From Lycocorax pyrrhopterus obiensis (taxonomy: Eukaryota; Chordata; Aves; Passeriformes; Paradisaeidae), in contig JACSVZ010000005.1 of the NCBI GenBank assembly GCA_014706295.1, forward strand, positions 19,694,172-19,758,171: a stretch of DNA of 64,000 bases, given 5' to 3'. Positions within the stretch are counted from its first letter, which is position 1; each line of letters opens with the position of its first letter. The notes beneath the pieces were generated by a model. That model saw nothing but the letters and a program-made list of their open reading frames with translations, was not told the DNA's origin and did no database searches. The translations under genes and the position numbers were made by a program. Shown piece after piece: positions 13,108-25,800 of the stretch.

Positions 13108-16100
13108 AGTCTCTCAAACTCATTTTCAGGGCTGATCCTGGTTGTTTCAGCCACAGCCTTGGGCCGGTTTTACTTTGTCACTTCACTGTCACATTGCCTG
13201 TATTTGAGCCAGCGCATGAATTTTCATTTCCAAATGTGTTTGGGTTTATAATTCATACAGTGCAAATAGCTTAATCACAAGCCATGCAGAACTTGTAATT
13301 ATCAAAACTTGGAGTACAGAAGAGGTATAAATCATGACAGTGCTGCTTTCCAGCTGCCGATTAAACATGGGAATTTAAGCTGCCTGAGCGTGGAGGGTTT
13401 AGGTTGGGAAGTTTCTGTTTCTCTGTCTTGCAGAAGAGTTAATGAAGAAAGGGTTTGCTCATAACTTCTCATTAAGCAACAACTGGATTTATGAAATACT
13501 GGCACTAGTGGAATAATTAGGACTTTTCTATTATTGATGAGTTGGACTCTTAAGGAGGGACGCATTATCTCAGACTGCTAATCCTGAAGCCTGTGCTGGT
13601 GCTCCATGCAGTGGCTGGAAGTGTGCCTGGACCACATGGAGCCTGCCTGGGCTGTGCAGGGTGCTGGGAAGAGGAGCACATCCTCAGGTGGGGTCCTCCT
13701 GCTGCCAGGCTGTGGCCCAGTAGGGGTTGTGGGATCAGGCTGGCGGTACAAAGTGTGGGACAGGATCTAAATCTGGACTCTCTCCTCCTTGGTCACCTAG
13801 GAGTGATGCCAGGGGATAGGGGCACCACTTGCTGAGGGGTGAGGAGGTGGCACTGTGGACCATCACCGCTGCCTCTGGGCTATCCAGAGGAGAGGGGCTA
13901 AACCAAGGAGAGGAGACAGGAGGGATACGCAAATGCCATTTGCTGCTTTTTTTGCCCCATTCTTTGGTAATGTGTTAGTGGTACCTAGCACACTAGGGCC
14001 CCCATGCCAGCACCCTGGTGCTCTGGGCACTGCCAAAGCTGTGGCCATGGAGCAGATATCAGGAACTACGACTGACTTGTAGTACCAAAGCAGAGTTCCT
14101 TTCCTTGGGGAGCCGGAGCTGGTCTTTCACGCTCTCCAGGGAAGCCTCAGCCTTCAGGCTTCAAGGGCTGGCAAGGCAGCACGTTGGGCTGATGGAGCTG
14201 GGCAGCCCAGGGTTATCCATCATGATTCCCAGGGTCTGTGGGGATGTTAGGCAACCTTGTAAGCCTGTTGTAATTTTAAAGGGTTTTGATGATGTTCCCC
14301 TCAGCTTTAATGTTACATATCCCTGCGTATGTTCCTCAGTAATTGAAAGGGATATCGGGCAAATTTGATCTGTCTGTCTTTGACTTATGCTGTCCTTATC
14401 TTGGCCTTCATGTCATTAAGAAAAAAATTGGTATTGATCTGAGACTATACCACTACATTGTGCTGCAATTTTTCTTCTTGCTAGTAGAATATAAATCGAT
14501 AAAAAGCAGCTGCTTGCAATGTGGGGCAGATATGATGCTGTCATTTATATATTGTAAATCCAATGATAGCTGATCAAATCAGTGCGTCTGCTGTTCCAAA
14601 CCTGACATGATTGAATTGTCAATAAAAAAGATTTTACAGTAAGGGAAGTTCTGCTGGCAGTGTAAATGCCTGGAAGCCTCACTAAGTTTGATACAAGATG
14701 AAGCAATAAGCTAGGCTATCATTATATAATTCCAACAGCCAAAATATTTGAATACTTGTGTTCTCACATGATACTGGAGCTCGGGGAAACCTTTTATTGC
14801 AACTTGTTTGAAGAAGAATTATTCTGAGACTGAGGAATATGGATGGCTTCTTCTGAAGTGAAGGTATGTTGGTGGGGACTAAGAGAAATAGTGTAGGACT
14901 TGTTTGAACTGAAGATGTGCAGTTTCAGGGCATTAGCAGGAAGGTTATCAGTGTTTCTGTTTGCTTGGAAACAAATCTTGCAGGAAGGAATGTGATTGAT
15001 AGGATGGTAAGAAGAGACTAGCTCTGCTCCTGTGTGGAGTCTCTGTGAACATGAAATCATAATATGGTTCATGTTTTTTTCTGGACTGCAAAAAAACTGT
15101 TTTATTATAAATCTGTTCACGAGCCTTTTCTTGGGAATTAGGCTGGAAGATGTTGCAGCCAGTGCAAGGTGGTGCCAAGCCATTTAAGAGCTGATGGAGT
15201 TGCTGCTGTAACTTCTTGGAGCTGGTTCAATTTCTGCTACCCAAAAACCTCACTGTACCCTGTCTCAGCCCAGCTGGAGGAGAAGTGCCAGCAGGGAGAG
15301 AGGCTGGTATGTAATCTGCTCCTCTGCATCCCCCAGTGGAGTGTGCTGGAGTGGAGATGGAGGGGAAGAGGACTCAGGGAAACACATGGAAATACGCAAT
15401 AAAATCTAAGTAAAAATGTGCCTTGCCACGCTCCAAAAAGACTTTGCACATTGAGAGCACATTAAACTCTTGGACACAGCCTCACGTGGTTTTTTGTGAC
15501 ACCATTTGGTGAGATGTAGTGAGGTCAGATGAGGCTGTGAGATGATCCTATAAGACCTTGGCTGGATCCTGAAGGTATCCATGTTGATGGTCACCTATGG
15601 GAATGAGTCTGCATCAGCAGTGTGCTATTTTAAACTTGTTCATTCTCTTTGAATACATTTTCCAAAGTTAAATGGCCAGTAGTAATGTGAGCTTTCATTT
15701 CTACAGATAAGCTTGTACCGACTGCTTCCTCCTGCCAAGGGTTTCCTATGTTAGAAATGGAGAGCTTTGTGTCCCTGCAATGCTGGCCGCCATGTGCAGC
15801 TCCTTAGAGACTTTCCCCACAATCTGCTGGAGGAAACCCCATTCTCTGCCCTGCATTTCTGCTCCACTTTTTCCCTGCTTGGTAGTTACTCGTGGACCTT
15901 GTTGATAGCTGTAGCTTTTAAAGGATGTGCTAATTCAATTGCTTGTGATTGACTGTGTTCTTAATCTCTTTATTGTGTTTCACCAATTTCGCTAAATCCT
16001 AAATCCATTAGGTGCTCTCAGATTGCTTTACAAGTGTCCAGAGGAGGTGTTTGCAATAAATCCACCCTAATTCTCTCTGCAGACAGGGTTTTAAGACTTC

Positions 16101-19100
16101 AGGCCTGGGCTGGAAGAAGAGTGGACTGATGCAGGAGTAGACTCGCACAGGAACACGAAGGATGAGAAGCAATTTAGCCTCTGCCTCTTTACTTTTTTTT
16201 TCTACTATCTAGTTGATGTTACTGTCTACTTCACTTTCTCGATGGAGAGAAAAACTTTGAGATGCATGTGCTGAGAAACCAGCTGTGGGGACTCCTAGTC
16301 CCCTTTCACAAAAAACAATGAGGAATCGAAATTATGTTCTGTTTGTTAAGTGAGGGTGGCAAAGCTCAGAGAGAAGCCCTCGGCATTTCCTATGATACTC
16401 TTTTACTTCTATTTTTTTTTCCCTTCCTGTATGAGGGTCGGTGTACTGGCATTTCTAAACACAAACCTGCCACTTGCTAAATCTTTTTTCTCCTGTTCAG
16501 TTTGCATTGCTTTCATGCTGCTTAAGCCAACAGAAATGCTTTGTTTTAGGACAGGAACTGTAGCTAATAATTCATTCAGGAGCAAAGGAAATTAGCTTTT
16601 TCTCCCTAATTGTCCTTTCCTAGCTTTGGAAGTGAACACTGGAATGTGGTTGGCTCTGGGGGTGCCATCACACCCTGGTGCCGGGGAGGGCGGGAGCCCC
16701 AGCGCCTTCAGGGTCCCGGCTCCGGTGCCGCTCAGCCCACGGGGAAAACACATCTGAATTTCCAGTGCTGCATCTGGGAGGAATCATTTGTGGTTTGTGG
16801 CTGTTTGAGATGGCATCTTGTGCTTATATACTGCTTGTTAGGTCTGGGGATAAATATCATGTCAGCCTGGGAAATGGGGAAGGGTAAGAAGCCCATGTTT
16901 TAAAACTGCTTGGCTTTGTTAATATATAGAGGTAAAGGCTGGGACTCCCTCAGATCAGCGTAGAGTTACACTGATGCTCTGGAAAGAAAAGGAGTAAAAA
17001 TGCTCAGCGGTTTTATGGCACTGTATCTTAAGCTAGTCAGTCTTTGGGAGATTTGAGTATATTTTTGTGGTAGTGGGGAAGTAAAGATTAGGATGGAACA
17101 TGAGTATCTTCATAGGAAACATGAATTTGCAAAATGTTTTGCTGTCTCACTTGAATGGAAGCATGTGGTTTTTGGTTCCCATAACCTCGAGGCATTACAA
17201 AATCATGATTAAAGCCCTAAGAACAATGTGATCGGCATTAAAATTGGTAAGTTTGAAAAATGATACACTGTGAGGTTTTCCTTAATTTACTTTTCTTGTC
17301 TGCCAGCGCTACAGGTCACAGTTTCAAGCCTTTTCCCACAGCAGCAAGGGCTGGATTGTTTTGGTTTTTAATTGTAAATGGAGGTCTTTATGTAATCTGC
17401 TCTGTCCAAAGCTGGGGCTTCAGGAAAACAACAGATTGTGCAAGCTCTGAGAGCAATTCCAGTGGTTGGGAATAGATTCGGCCTTTGTCAAAAGTGAAAC
17501 TTTGCTACAACTGTCACTTATTGAAGTGGGGAGTGTGCCAGTTGGAACCTATATGGTATTTATATCCTTTAAATGATAAGGTATGAAAATATTCACCTTG
17601 CAAAAAGCAATGGTTCTTATTAAAGGTCTGTTTATTAAACAGGTATCTCTATTTGATCTTTTTGGTGAAGAAAAATACACTATTGACTGTATATACAAAT
17701 TGGATGATAATTTGGGTAGTGCTTGATGATGGGAAATCAGGAGCACAGCAGTGGCTCTGGACAGCAGAGATGTAGATGACACTTCCAGCATTTTGTATTG
17801 TTACCCTTTTTTTTTAAAGTTGTAGCCTGTAAACATTCATGGTTAATGATGGTTCATTCATTCATGTGCAATTAAAAACGCCCAATGCAGACTTCATGGA
17901 GACTGCACATAAAACACAGAGGCTTAGTAGGGTATTAGAGATTCATCTGGGTGCCTGGAATACAGAGGATCTTTGCTTTGGCTTGTGTCTAAGTGGTCTT
18001 TGTTTAACTGATAGCTGCTAAGTTTGTTTAACTGATAACGCATGTTGTGCTGTTACTGGTGTTGACCTTTTCCCAGTTAAACTGGCTTAAAATGAGAGTG
18101 TTTATGGGGGGATTCTGCAGCCCTGGCGTCCATGGACTCTTTGTCTGGGCAGAGGGGGGGGTTGGTGTTTGGGGGCGCTTCAGCAGAGAGCTGCATGTTT
18201 GTAGATTTTAATGGCTCTTGTTCCAGATGGCTTTTAACACACTCCCTACACAGGCATCCTGGGCAGGAACTGCTTTTTCCATTGCCAGTTTAGGTTTTGC
18301 CACTGTGGTTTCACTACACTTTAGGTTTCTTGAGCATGTAAAATGCTGTCAAATTGTTAACAGGAGGAGGAGGAGGCAGGTTTGCAGCACAGCCTCAGGC
18401 TCAGCAATAGCAGAGCTGCTGCTGTGTGTGAGGGGAAATCAAAGGAGTGCTTTGTGCCCCACTCTGGAGCCTTTAGAGAAAGGCTGGGTCTGTGTCTGTG
18501 GGGGCCTTCTCTGAGCTGCTGCTTCTGGACATCAGGAAGAGCTTTTCCAATATCTGTCATAGTGAATGGACTGAGTTTGAAGAGAAGTGTCAGCAATGGA
18601 GCGAGTCCATCCCATCTGATTGCTGGCAGCTTTTCACTCAGCCATGGACTGAGCCTCTGTGAGCCTGCTGAGAGCCTGTCTCAGCTTTGTTCACCTGCTT
18701 TCAGCTGCCTTGAAGTTCCAGGGAATCTGTGAAGTGTTTGTAATGGAGAAGCACATGGGGAGGGTAGCCACAGTGTTGCAACATGACTGTGGTCAAGTGT
18801 TTTCCAGAAATGTTTTTGAGGATGCAGGGATGTCGTAGAGTATTGTTGCTCTTCTGCTGTCCCCAGCTCTTTCCCTGCCTCCAAAGGTCCCTCTGTTGAG
18901 GGCTCAGGGTATCCCTAGATGGAAGTGTAGACTGCCCATCAGCTGTGGGCAAACTGCCCTGGTGCTTCACCCTTTTTGTCGTGGCTCGGGCTGAGGCTGT
19001 TCTGAGGGACCTTCAGGAAGGTCCTTGGGAAAGAGACCTTCCAAGGTCTTTGGGTCTCGTGTGAAAAGCTGAAAACCTTGGAGAAAAACGAGAATGTTTG

Positions 19101-19331
19101 TAGAATGCTATTTATTTCAAACAGGAAAATGGATTTTGATATAAATATGGGATACTGTTTGCAAAGAGGATGTTCACCCCTCTTCGCCCATGTTGAGAAC
19201 TAAATTTTTTTCCTGGTGCCAGACACAAGCATACAGATCTCCCCTTCTCTCTTCCCAAGGATCTTTTTCATGCCATGGTGCTGCATGGTGCTGGAGCTCG
19301 GCTCTGGCTTGGGTGAGGGAGGTTTGAACTC

Positions 19332-19485
19332 AGATCACAGAATCATTAAGGTCTGAAAAGACTTCCAGGATCATTGAGTTCAACTATTAATCCAACACCT
19401 CCATGTTCATCACTAAACCATGTCCCCAGGTGTCATGTCCACGTATCTTTTGAACACTTCAGGGATGATGACTCCACCACTTCCC
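19332..19485 (-). mobile_element. CR1 LINE 3'-end fragment
   Basis: The plus strand begins with ATCACAGAATCATTAAGG, then 'TCTGAAAAGACTTCCAGGATCATTGAGTTCAAC'-type sequence. This is the reverse complement of the CR1 3' terminus, which ends in repeated 'ATTCTATGATTCT' octamer-like units. It continues through the 'CCATGTCCCCAGGTGTCATGTCCACG' section to about 19485, corresponding to the 3' untranslated region just after ORF2. It is short and 5'-truncated, in antisense orientation to GPC3. Confidence 0.85.
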
Positions 19486-21299
19486 ACAAGCAGCAAATGA
19501 TCAGTTCAAAGATTGGAAAATGGGTTGGCTCTGCTTTTTCATTTCAAGAGGCTGTTAAAACTCCCACTATTTTGTTATCAAAAAGGATCCATCTCTGACA
19601 TGCTTGAGCCAGTCAGTTAAGTGCAAGCCTGACAGGAAATGAAATTTTTGGTTCTTGACAAGAAGTGAAAGAAAAATGGCTCTTCAAAGGGAAGTGTTCT
19701 CCTGGCAGAAACAGTGGTAGGCTTGGGGTGGGGGAAGGCAGTTGTCTTTGCGTTAGAATTCTCTGTATTTGAACCTGAGCTCTTTTCTCCCTTGGTTTTT
19801 CTCCATGGATATAAAAAAATCAGCTGTTGATTCCCAAAGCAACTGAATAATTGTACCTAAATTGTTATAACCTCTCAAATATGTCAGTGCTTCCACTGGA
19901 AGAGGAGATTATGGATGGGAGGAGAAGCAATGTGAAGGTTTAGAAAAAGGTGATGCCTTTTCTTATTCAGTGGAGGATGTCTGTAGAGGGAAGTGTGCAA
20001 GCACTTACTCAAAGGCTCACTAAGACATTAAATACCTGCAGAGGGGCCATTTAAGACAGGCCATGGTGCAGTATGTCTTTGAAATGACCCTTGTGGGCTC
20101 TGCCCTCCCTGTCCAGCAATAAACTAATTCTCAGGACTAATGGTAAAATTCTGGAAGGCATGAATTCCCAACTTAAATAGATTTACAGTGAGTTAATAGA
20201 TTTTCCAGCATATCTCTTGCAACCTATTTGTGGTGGCATCATTTTAACATGCACAGTTATTGAAAAAATTGTCAGGATTTACAGTCTTCTCTGACCTGTG
20301 TTTTTGACACCTAGGAAACACTCCATAATAGACATAACATTCGCAGTGTGGACATAGACCGTGTGTGGAAGTGTTCAGACAGGAGGTCTCTCTGGGTGGG
20401 AACTTTTCCTTGGGAAAAGGGGGATTTTGGAATTATGAGCATCTAATACTTAACAAATGCCACCAAGAGGGTCACATGTGCCAAGAGTTGAAGAATAGAC
20501 AAGTCAGAACAGTGTAATGATGAAGATGAACCTTCAGCTTTGTAGGTAATATGTTCTGTGTTGGTTTCCACATGTGGCCTTTGAAATACACGATTTTTAT
20601 TTTGAAAGGACTACAATGAAAGTATCATTTGGAAAAGCTGTTTATTTTTTTCCCAGGCATATTTGTCCTTGCTCCTTGTGTTATTATTTATAAACCAAAA
20701 GTTACGTTGATCTGGAGATTATGCGTTAAACCATGTCTGAGCAGTGGTTGCTCTATTACTGAGAAAAGCAGCTGCCATAAAACTTTTGGTAAATTTATCG
20801 ATCGATACTCTCCATATTCCTCTTCAGAAAAAGAACAAGCTGAATTTTAATTTACTGGGAACACAGCTGAACACGTGGCCCCTGCATCCAGCAAGGGATT
20901 TAAGCCTGTGAGGAACTTTCCAGAGATGAATATTGCCATTACTTTGCGGAGGATTATTCATGTTCTTGAAGGAAAGCCTCTCTGGAGAGGGCAGTGGAGT
21001 CTCGGATCGATTCCTGGCAGCTCTGGTTGTGAGTCTTGCTCCTGAGAGCCAAATTATCATCTTGTGCTCCTGTTAGAATGGTTGCCTTATTCTCACAGGG
21101 GGGAAGAAGGAGATGATAAAACATCTTCCTTGTAAAATGAGTGTTAATCAAACCAGGGCTTTGAGCCAGGACAAGCAAGATGCAGGAGCCACGTGGAATT
21201 CTGGGTATGGACCACCCACGGGCTCAGCTGGTGCCACCAGGACGTGATGTCCCACCTTCTGCTTCCTCCCTGGGCTGGGACCTGCCCATGCACCAACTT

Positions 21300-21500
21300 A
21301 GAAACCAAAGTCAAAATCAATCAAACAAAGAGAACCCACAAAAAACCCCCAAACTGACAGCCCCCTGAAAAAGCCAAGCAAACAACCCTTGCTCAAAGAC
21401 AACCCACAAAAAACCCAACCTAAAAAACCCATCAAACCACCCTTCCCCACAAACAAACAAAACAATACCCAACCTCCCCCCAGCAAAACCACCAGTGTTT
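21300..21500 (+). repeat. A/C-rich low-complexity region
   Basis: About 200 bases are composed almost wholly of A and C on the plus strand (repeats of the AAACCC, CAAAC and ACAAAA type), with very little G or T. The strong strand asymmetry gives a long artificial ORF on both strands (for example the G/W/F-rich frame at 21298-21513 minus), which is a composition artefact. No ordered repeat unit is maintained, so this is best called low complexity, not a microsatellite. Confidence 0.8.
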
Positions 21501-21607
21501 TGGGGGGCTCCACTCAAGGTACCACAGAGGAAGGAAGAGAAGAAGTGAGTCTAGTTTTTGGAGAGTGTTCAGGCTGGAAACTGGGGCCATGGGTAGGTCT
21601 TCCTTCC

Positions 21608-21628
21608 TTTTTTTTTTTTTTTTTTTTT
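21608..21628 (+). repeat. Poly(T) tract
   Basis: A run of 21 T residues follows a TCCTTCC pyrimidine lead-in, about 110 bases after the A/C-rich block. It could be the remnant of a poly(A) tail on the minus strand, but no retrocopy body is apparent next to it. Confidence 0.8.
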
Positions 21629-22787
21629 AAGGATGGAGATAGTGCCTGGTGTTTGTGTGCCTGGCATGCCCTGAGTTCTGGTACAGGGGTGCTGCTGTGA
21701 GTCTGGTGTCCTGTGTCAGCCCCTGTGGTGTTTCAGACAGGAAGGGGATTGGGTACCCTGCTCCCTGTCGAGCAAGAGCAAGATGCGGCTAAAATATTCT
21801 GCATATGCTCAGTGAGTCGGGTGCTGCCAGGGGGCATTGGAGTGGCTGCTTGCACGTGTGCTCCTGAGGTGATCCACAGTCTTATTTCCATGTTGGAAAC
21901 CTCTGTGTTTCTCTGAGGTGTCTTGAGACAAAACCAGCTTGAAAATCACTGAATTGCTTTTGAGAACCTGGACATTGTTCTGTGTCCTGGAAACAGTCAC
22001 TCCTTAGGGGGAAGAGTTACACCGATACAGGTTGCTGTATGTTACTGAGTAAATGGCTTTCCCAAGTTCTGCTGGCGCAGGTAGAAAACTAATAACAGAA
22101 ATAAATGGGCTGGAGTGACTAAAGAGTGGTCAACAGGTGCCCTGAAATAAGTGCAAGTCCTACATGTTACTATAGGGATCAAGAACTGATCTTCTGCCAT
22201 TTGCTTTTCATCAGACAGTTGAGATAACTTTAAAGAGAATTTGGCCAGGAGAGATTATTAAGGAAGGAATTTGCTGCTTAAATAAATAGTCTGCTCTCCA
22301 TTGTTGGAGACTTAACAGGCTGATAAAAGCCCTCTGGAATGAAAGGGAGCCTGGAAAGGTCGTCTCAGATCTGCCTTGCTCTACAGTTACTGAGACCAAT
22401 GCACTTTCAAAGAATTTTTTTTGACTTTTTGAATACAAGCTCAACTTGACCTGATGGCTTGCTTTATCTTCATTTATTCTGATGAATAAAGCAATTTGCT
22501 AGGCTTGCATTTTTTCAGAAGTTGCTTATAACTTTTAGTTTAAAATACATGGAGGAACTATGCAAATTGGTGTCCTGGTCTTTAGAAATGCTTGGCTTGT
22601 AAATTTGGGTGGGAGTGCATGAAATCACTTGCCCTCTGCTTGGTATGTGTGGCTTGTCATTCATCTTTGAAGAGGTATGCTGCTTTTCTGATATCTTTAT
22701 AACCCCGTTAGGTGGATGTTGCAGACTCCAATTAGTAAAACAAGGCTGTGTGGGTGACCAAGTACCGGGATTTTACTGGGTTTTCAT

Positions 22788-22875
22788 TGTTGTTGTTTTT
22801 CTGTTTTGTTTGTTTTGTTGAGGTTTTTTGTTTGTTTTTGGTTTGGTTGGGGTTTTTTTGCGGGGGGTGGGGGGG
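22788..22875 (+). repeat. G/T-rich low-complexity region
   Basis: About 90 bases made of T and G with hardly any A or C (TTTTGTTTG, GGTTTGGTTGG and GGGGTTTTTTTG type units), ending in a run of G interrupted once (about 22862-22875). It is the compositional mirror image of the A/C-rich block at 21.3-21.5 kb. Several G runs of three or more could support G-quadruplex or R-loop formation on the plus strand, which is inference from composition only. Confidence 0.75.
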
Positions 22876-25800
22876 TAAATGCACTTTGTGTTTAAAAATA
22901 AAAAAATCCTAGATGTGCTTTTGTGATGGTAAAATGCCTGGGTCTGTAATATCTGCTCAGTTACCCAGGGCAGAGAGGTCCTTTTCCCAAGGTGTTTGTA
23001 GCTATTCCTGTTGCACTAGGCTGTGCTCCCTGGTTGAGCACCTGGCTTGAAATAAGAGTTGTAGATGGAGTCTGTTGTCTCTGCAGCAAATTGGAGAGGT
23101 AAGAGAAACTAGAAGCAAAGAAAATAAGTATTTGGGATAAAAAAAATGGGGAAGGTGAACTTGAACCCTGGGCCTTATGTGGGTTTCAGCATCAGGATGG
23201 GGGCATGGAGAGAAGTTTATCTTTCTCTCATCTGACAGGTTACCAGTACAAACTTTACCTCTACCAGAGCTACCTTTTAGCTGCAGAAGCCTCTTATATC
23301 CTCTCTCTCTAGTTTTCCAGCTTGTGCTCCCAGGGCTTGGATGGAGCCTGCTTCTCCAGGCCCTTATTCCTCTTGCCCTTTGATTTTGATAAAGAATCAT
23401 GTTCACTCACCACTTGCGCCAGCCTCGACTGTTTGCATTTTTAACTTTGTCTTTATTAAATTTTCAGGAATCTGTTAAGCATTCACACATGTGTCATGGC
23501 ACGAAGCGTTATCTTTCTTGATGCTCAGGAAAACAAATTATACAATGGATGTGCAACCCATACTTAATCAAAAACGCCAAAGCCAGGTGTTCAAGCATGA
23601 AGCCCCAGAAAAGATTTTACTGCAGAGTCGTTCTTGTGAGGTGTTGGCTGTGAGATTTTTGGGGGCTTTTTTAGCTTTCACTTGGAGTGTAGGTTTCCTG
23701 TGTTGACTTGGGTACTCCCTAGGGTCTCTAGAGATCTCTCAAGGCATCCTGGTGCCTCTCAAAAAAATATGGTTTGTCTGTGGTCTACTCCAGCACCCCT
23801 GACTCTGCCTTTTGCTGTCATGACTTGTGGATGCCAGTGTGGGGTACAGAGCACTGCGCTGAACTCCCTCCAGTCAGGGTCTGGTCCAGGCAAGGGGCTG
23901 GTTGGAAGTGGGGAGCTGTGGGCACCAGCATTTCTTGTTTCCTTGCTTCTGGGCCGGTAGCAGCTTGTGTTGGTGAGCTCTAATGTCTGCATTAACAAAG
24001 TTTTTGTGTGCAGGATATAAATATTAAATGGGAAAACCACAGTGTGACTAATTGTGTAACAGTTGGACTGTTACCTGGACTGGAACAGGAGCGCGTTTTC
24101 AGGGCAGCTTGAGTGGGTATAATGAGATGGATCGTACAGTATTTTTATTAGAAACTTCAGGGAGTGTATTTCAAACTGTCAGGGCACTAGATAAGCTGAA
24201 CAATTAAAAATAAATGGCTTTGGAGCATGGAGTTTTGATAGAAACAGATAATTAGGAGAAGATGCTTTTCTGACAAAAGCATAAGGATTTGGTAATGGCT
24301 GGTGAGCAACACTGGCTTGGAAACTTGTAACTTGGCTCCTGTGGGAGTGAAGGCAGTGGGCATGGGGCTGGAAGGAGCCCCGTCTCATTTAAAGACTGGA
24401 CCTTTGCTCTCTTGGACTGGTGGTGATGGAACAAAGGTAGAAAGTGCAAACCTTGATGGCTTAAAATTAAGAAGACAGAATAACTGAATTGTTCTACTTT
24501 TTATTACTAATGCTTTGAAGCTAATCTCATAAGCTTGGGAGCTTGAGACCATAATTTTTATGGTGACAATATTGTAAAAGTAATCCAAAAGGCTGTGTCA
24601 TAGTTGGAAAAAAAAGCATTTCCTAAGCTTTAAACCCAAATGTGCTCAGAGAAACAAACCCTATAAGAGCAGCAGTGGCACCATCTGATGGGTTTTGTAA
24701 TGCCATAGACAAAAGTAATTATACTGCTTAGAAGAGCTTTTGTCTCCAGATAATGTTGTTAAAAACTTGCAGTGTAGTGTAAATCATAACAGAACAAATC
24801 TGGAGGCTGCTCTTATTGCTGCCAGGGGAAATTCTCTTAGATTTTGTTCCCTTTCTGCTCAATATATTGCAAACCTTTTCCAAGCTGGTGAATAAGTATT
24901 ACCTGCTGTTTGAAAAATGACTTGGTGTTCGTCTCACCACTAGTGCCTGCGGCAGCCAGGCCGTTACTGCAAACAGTTGTTCCTCTCTTGGTGAGCTCTG
25001 TTGTGTTTTGGGAACACAGGCTATTGTGATGGGGCTGAAGTTGTCTGATTCATTGGAGATACTAAAGAAGCATTTCTTCCTTTTAGAGCTCACTCGCATG
25101 AGGATTCCCCTGGCTTCTTTTGCCACTTCTGAGCAGTGCCACAGCAAGAGCCAGGTCAGATAATATTTGGTTGAGGTTACAAACACCCAAACTTTTAGCA
25201 TTTCTTTGATGGACATTTGAATTCCAATCCATGGACGTTGGTGTAGTGTTTTTAAGGGGCTCAGCAGTTTTAGCTTTTAGATGTAAGGGATTTTTAAAGG
25301 TTTGGGAACCTTGGGCCTTCAGGAAATGCAGTGATTGCATTAGGAGCAGATTAAAGAACTGATGAATTTTCCATGTCCTGCCTGGACATCCATGCTTTTG
25401 TCTCAGGGTGGAAATGATTCCTGTGGGCTGAGAGATTCCAGTGCCAAGCTCTCTCCTGATGATTTGTTATTTGTGTCCTGAGAAGTGAAGGGAGAAGTTT
25501 TGCCATCAGCAGGGAAGTGCCAGAGATCAGGTGAAGCCAAGGCAGGTGAAGTCTGGCCAGACCAGAGGCTCTCCAACCTCTGCAGTTATTGCTGTGCCTT
25601 GTGCAGACAGTTTGGTGTCAGGCCCTGTGAGCAGGGACCCTCCAGGGACAGGCCTGGGGAGCAAACCCAGGGACACGAGGAGAGCCATCAAAGCCTAAAA
25701 GAGGGACTTGAGCAAATCCACTGAGCTTCAGGAGCTGGGTCATTTGCTGCCCTGTAGCAGTTGCATCATAGATTAGATTCATTGTGGGAGGAGGAGCACG

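Noticed and set aside
21298..21513. G/L/F-rich ORF on the minus strand
   Set aside because: It is a translation of the A/C-rich low-complexity block and has no coding meaning.
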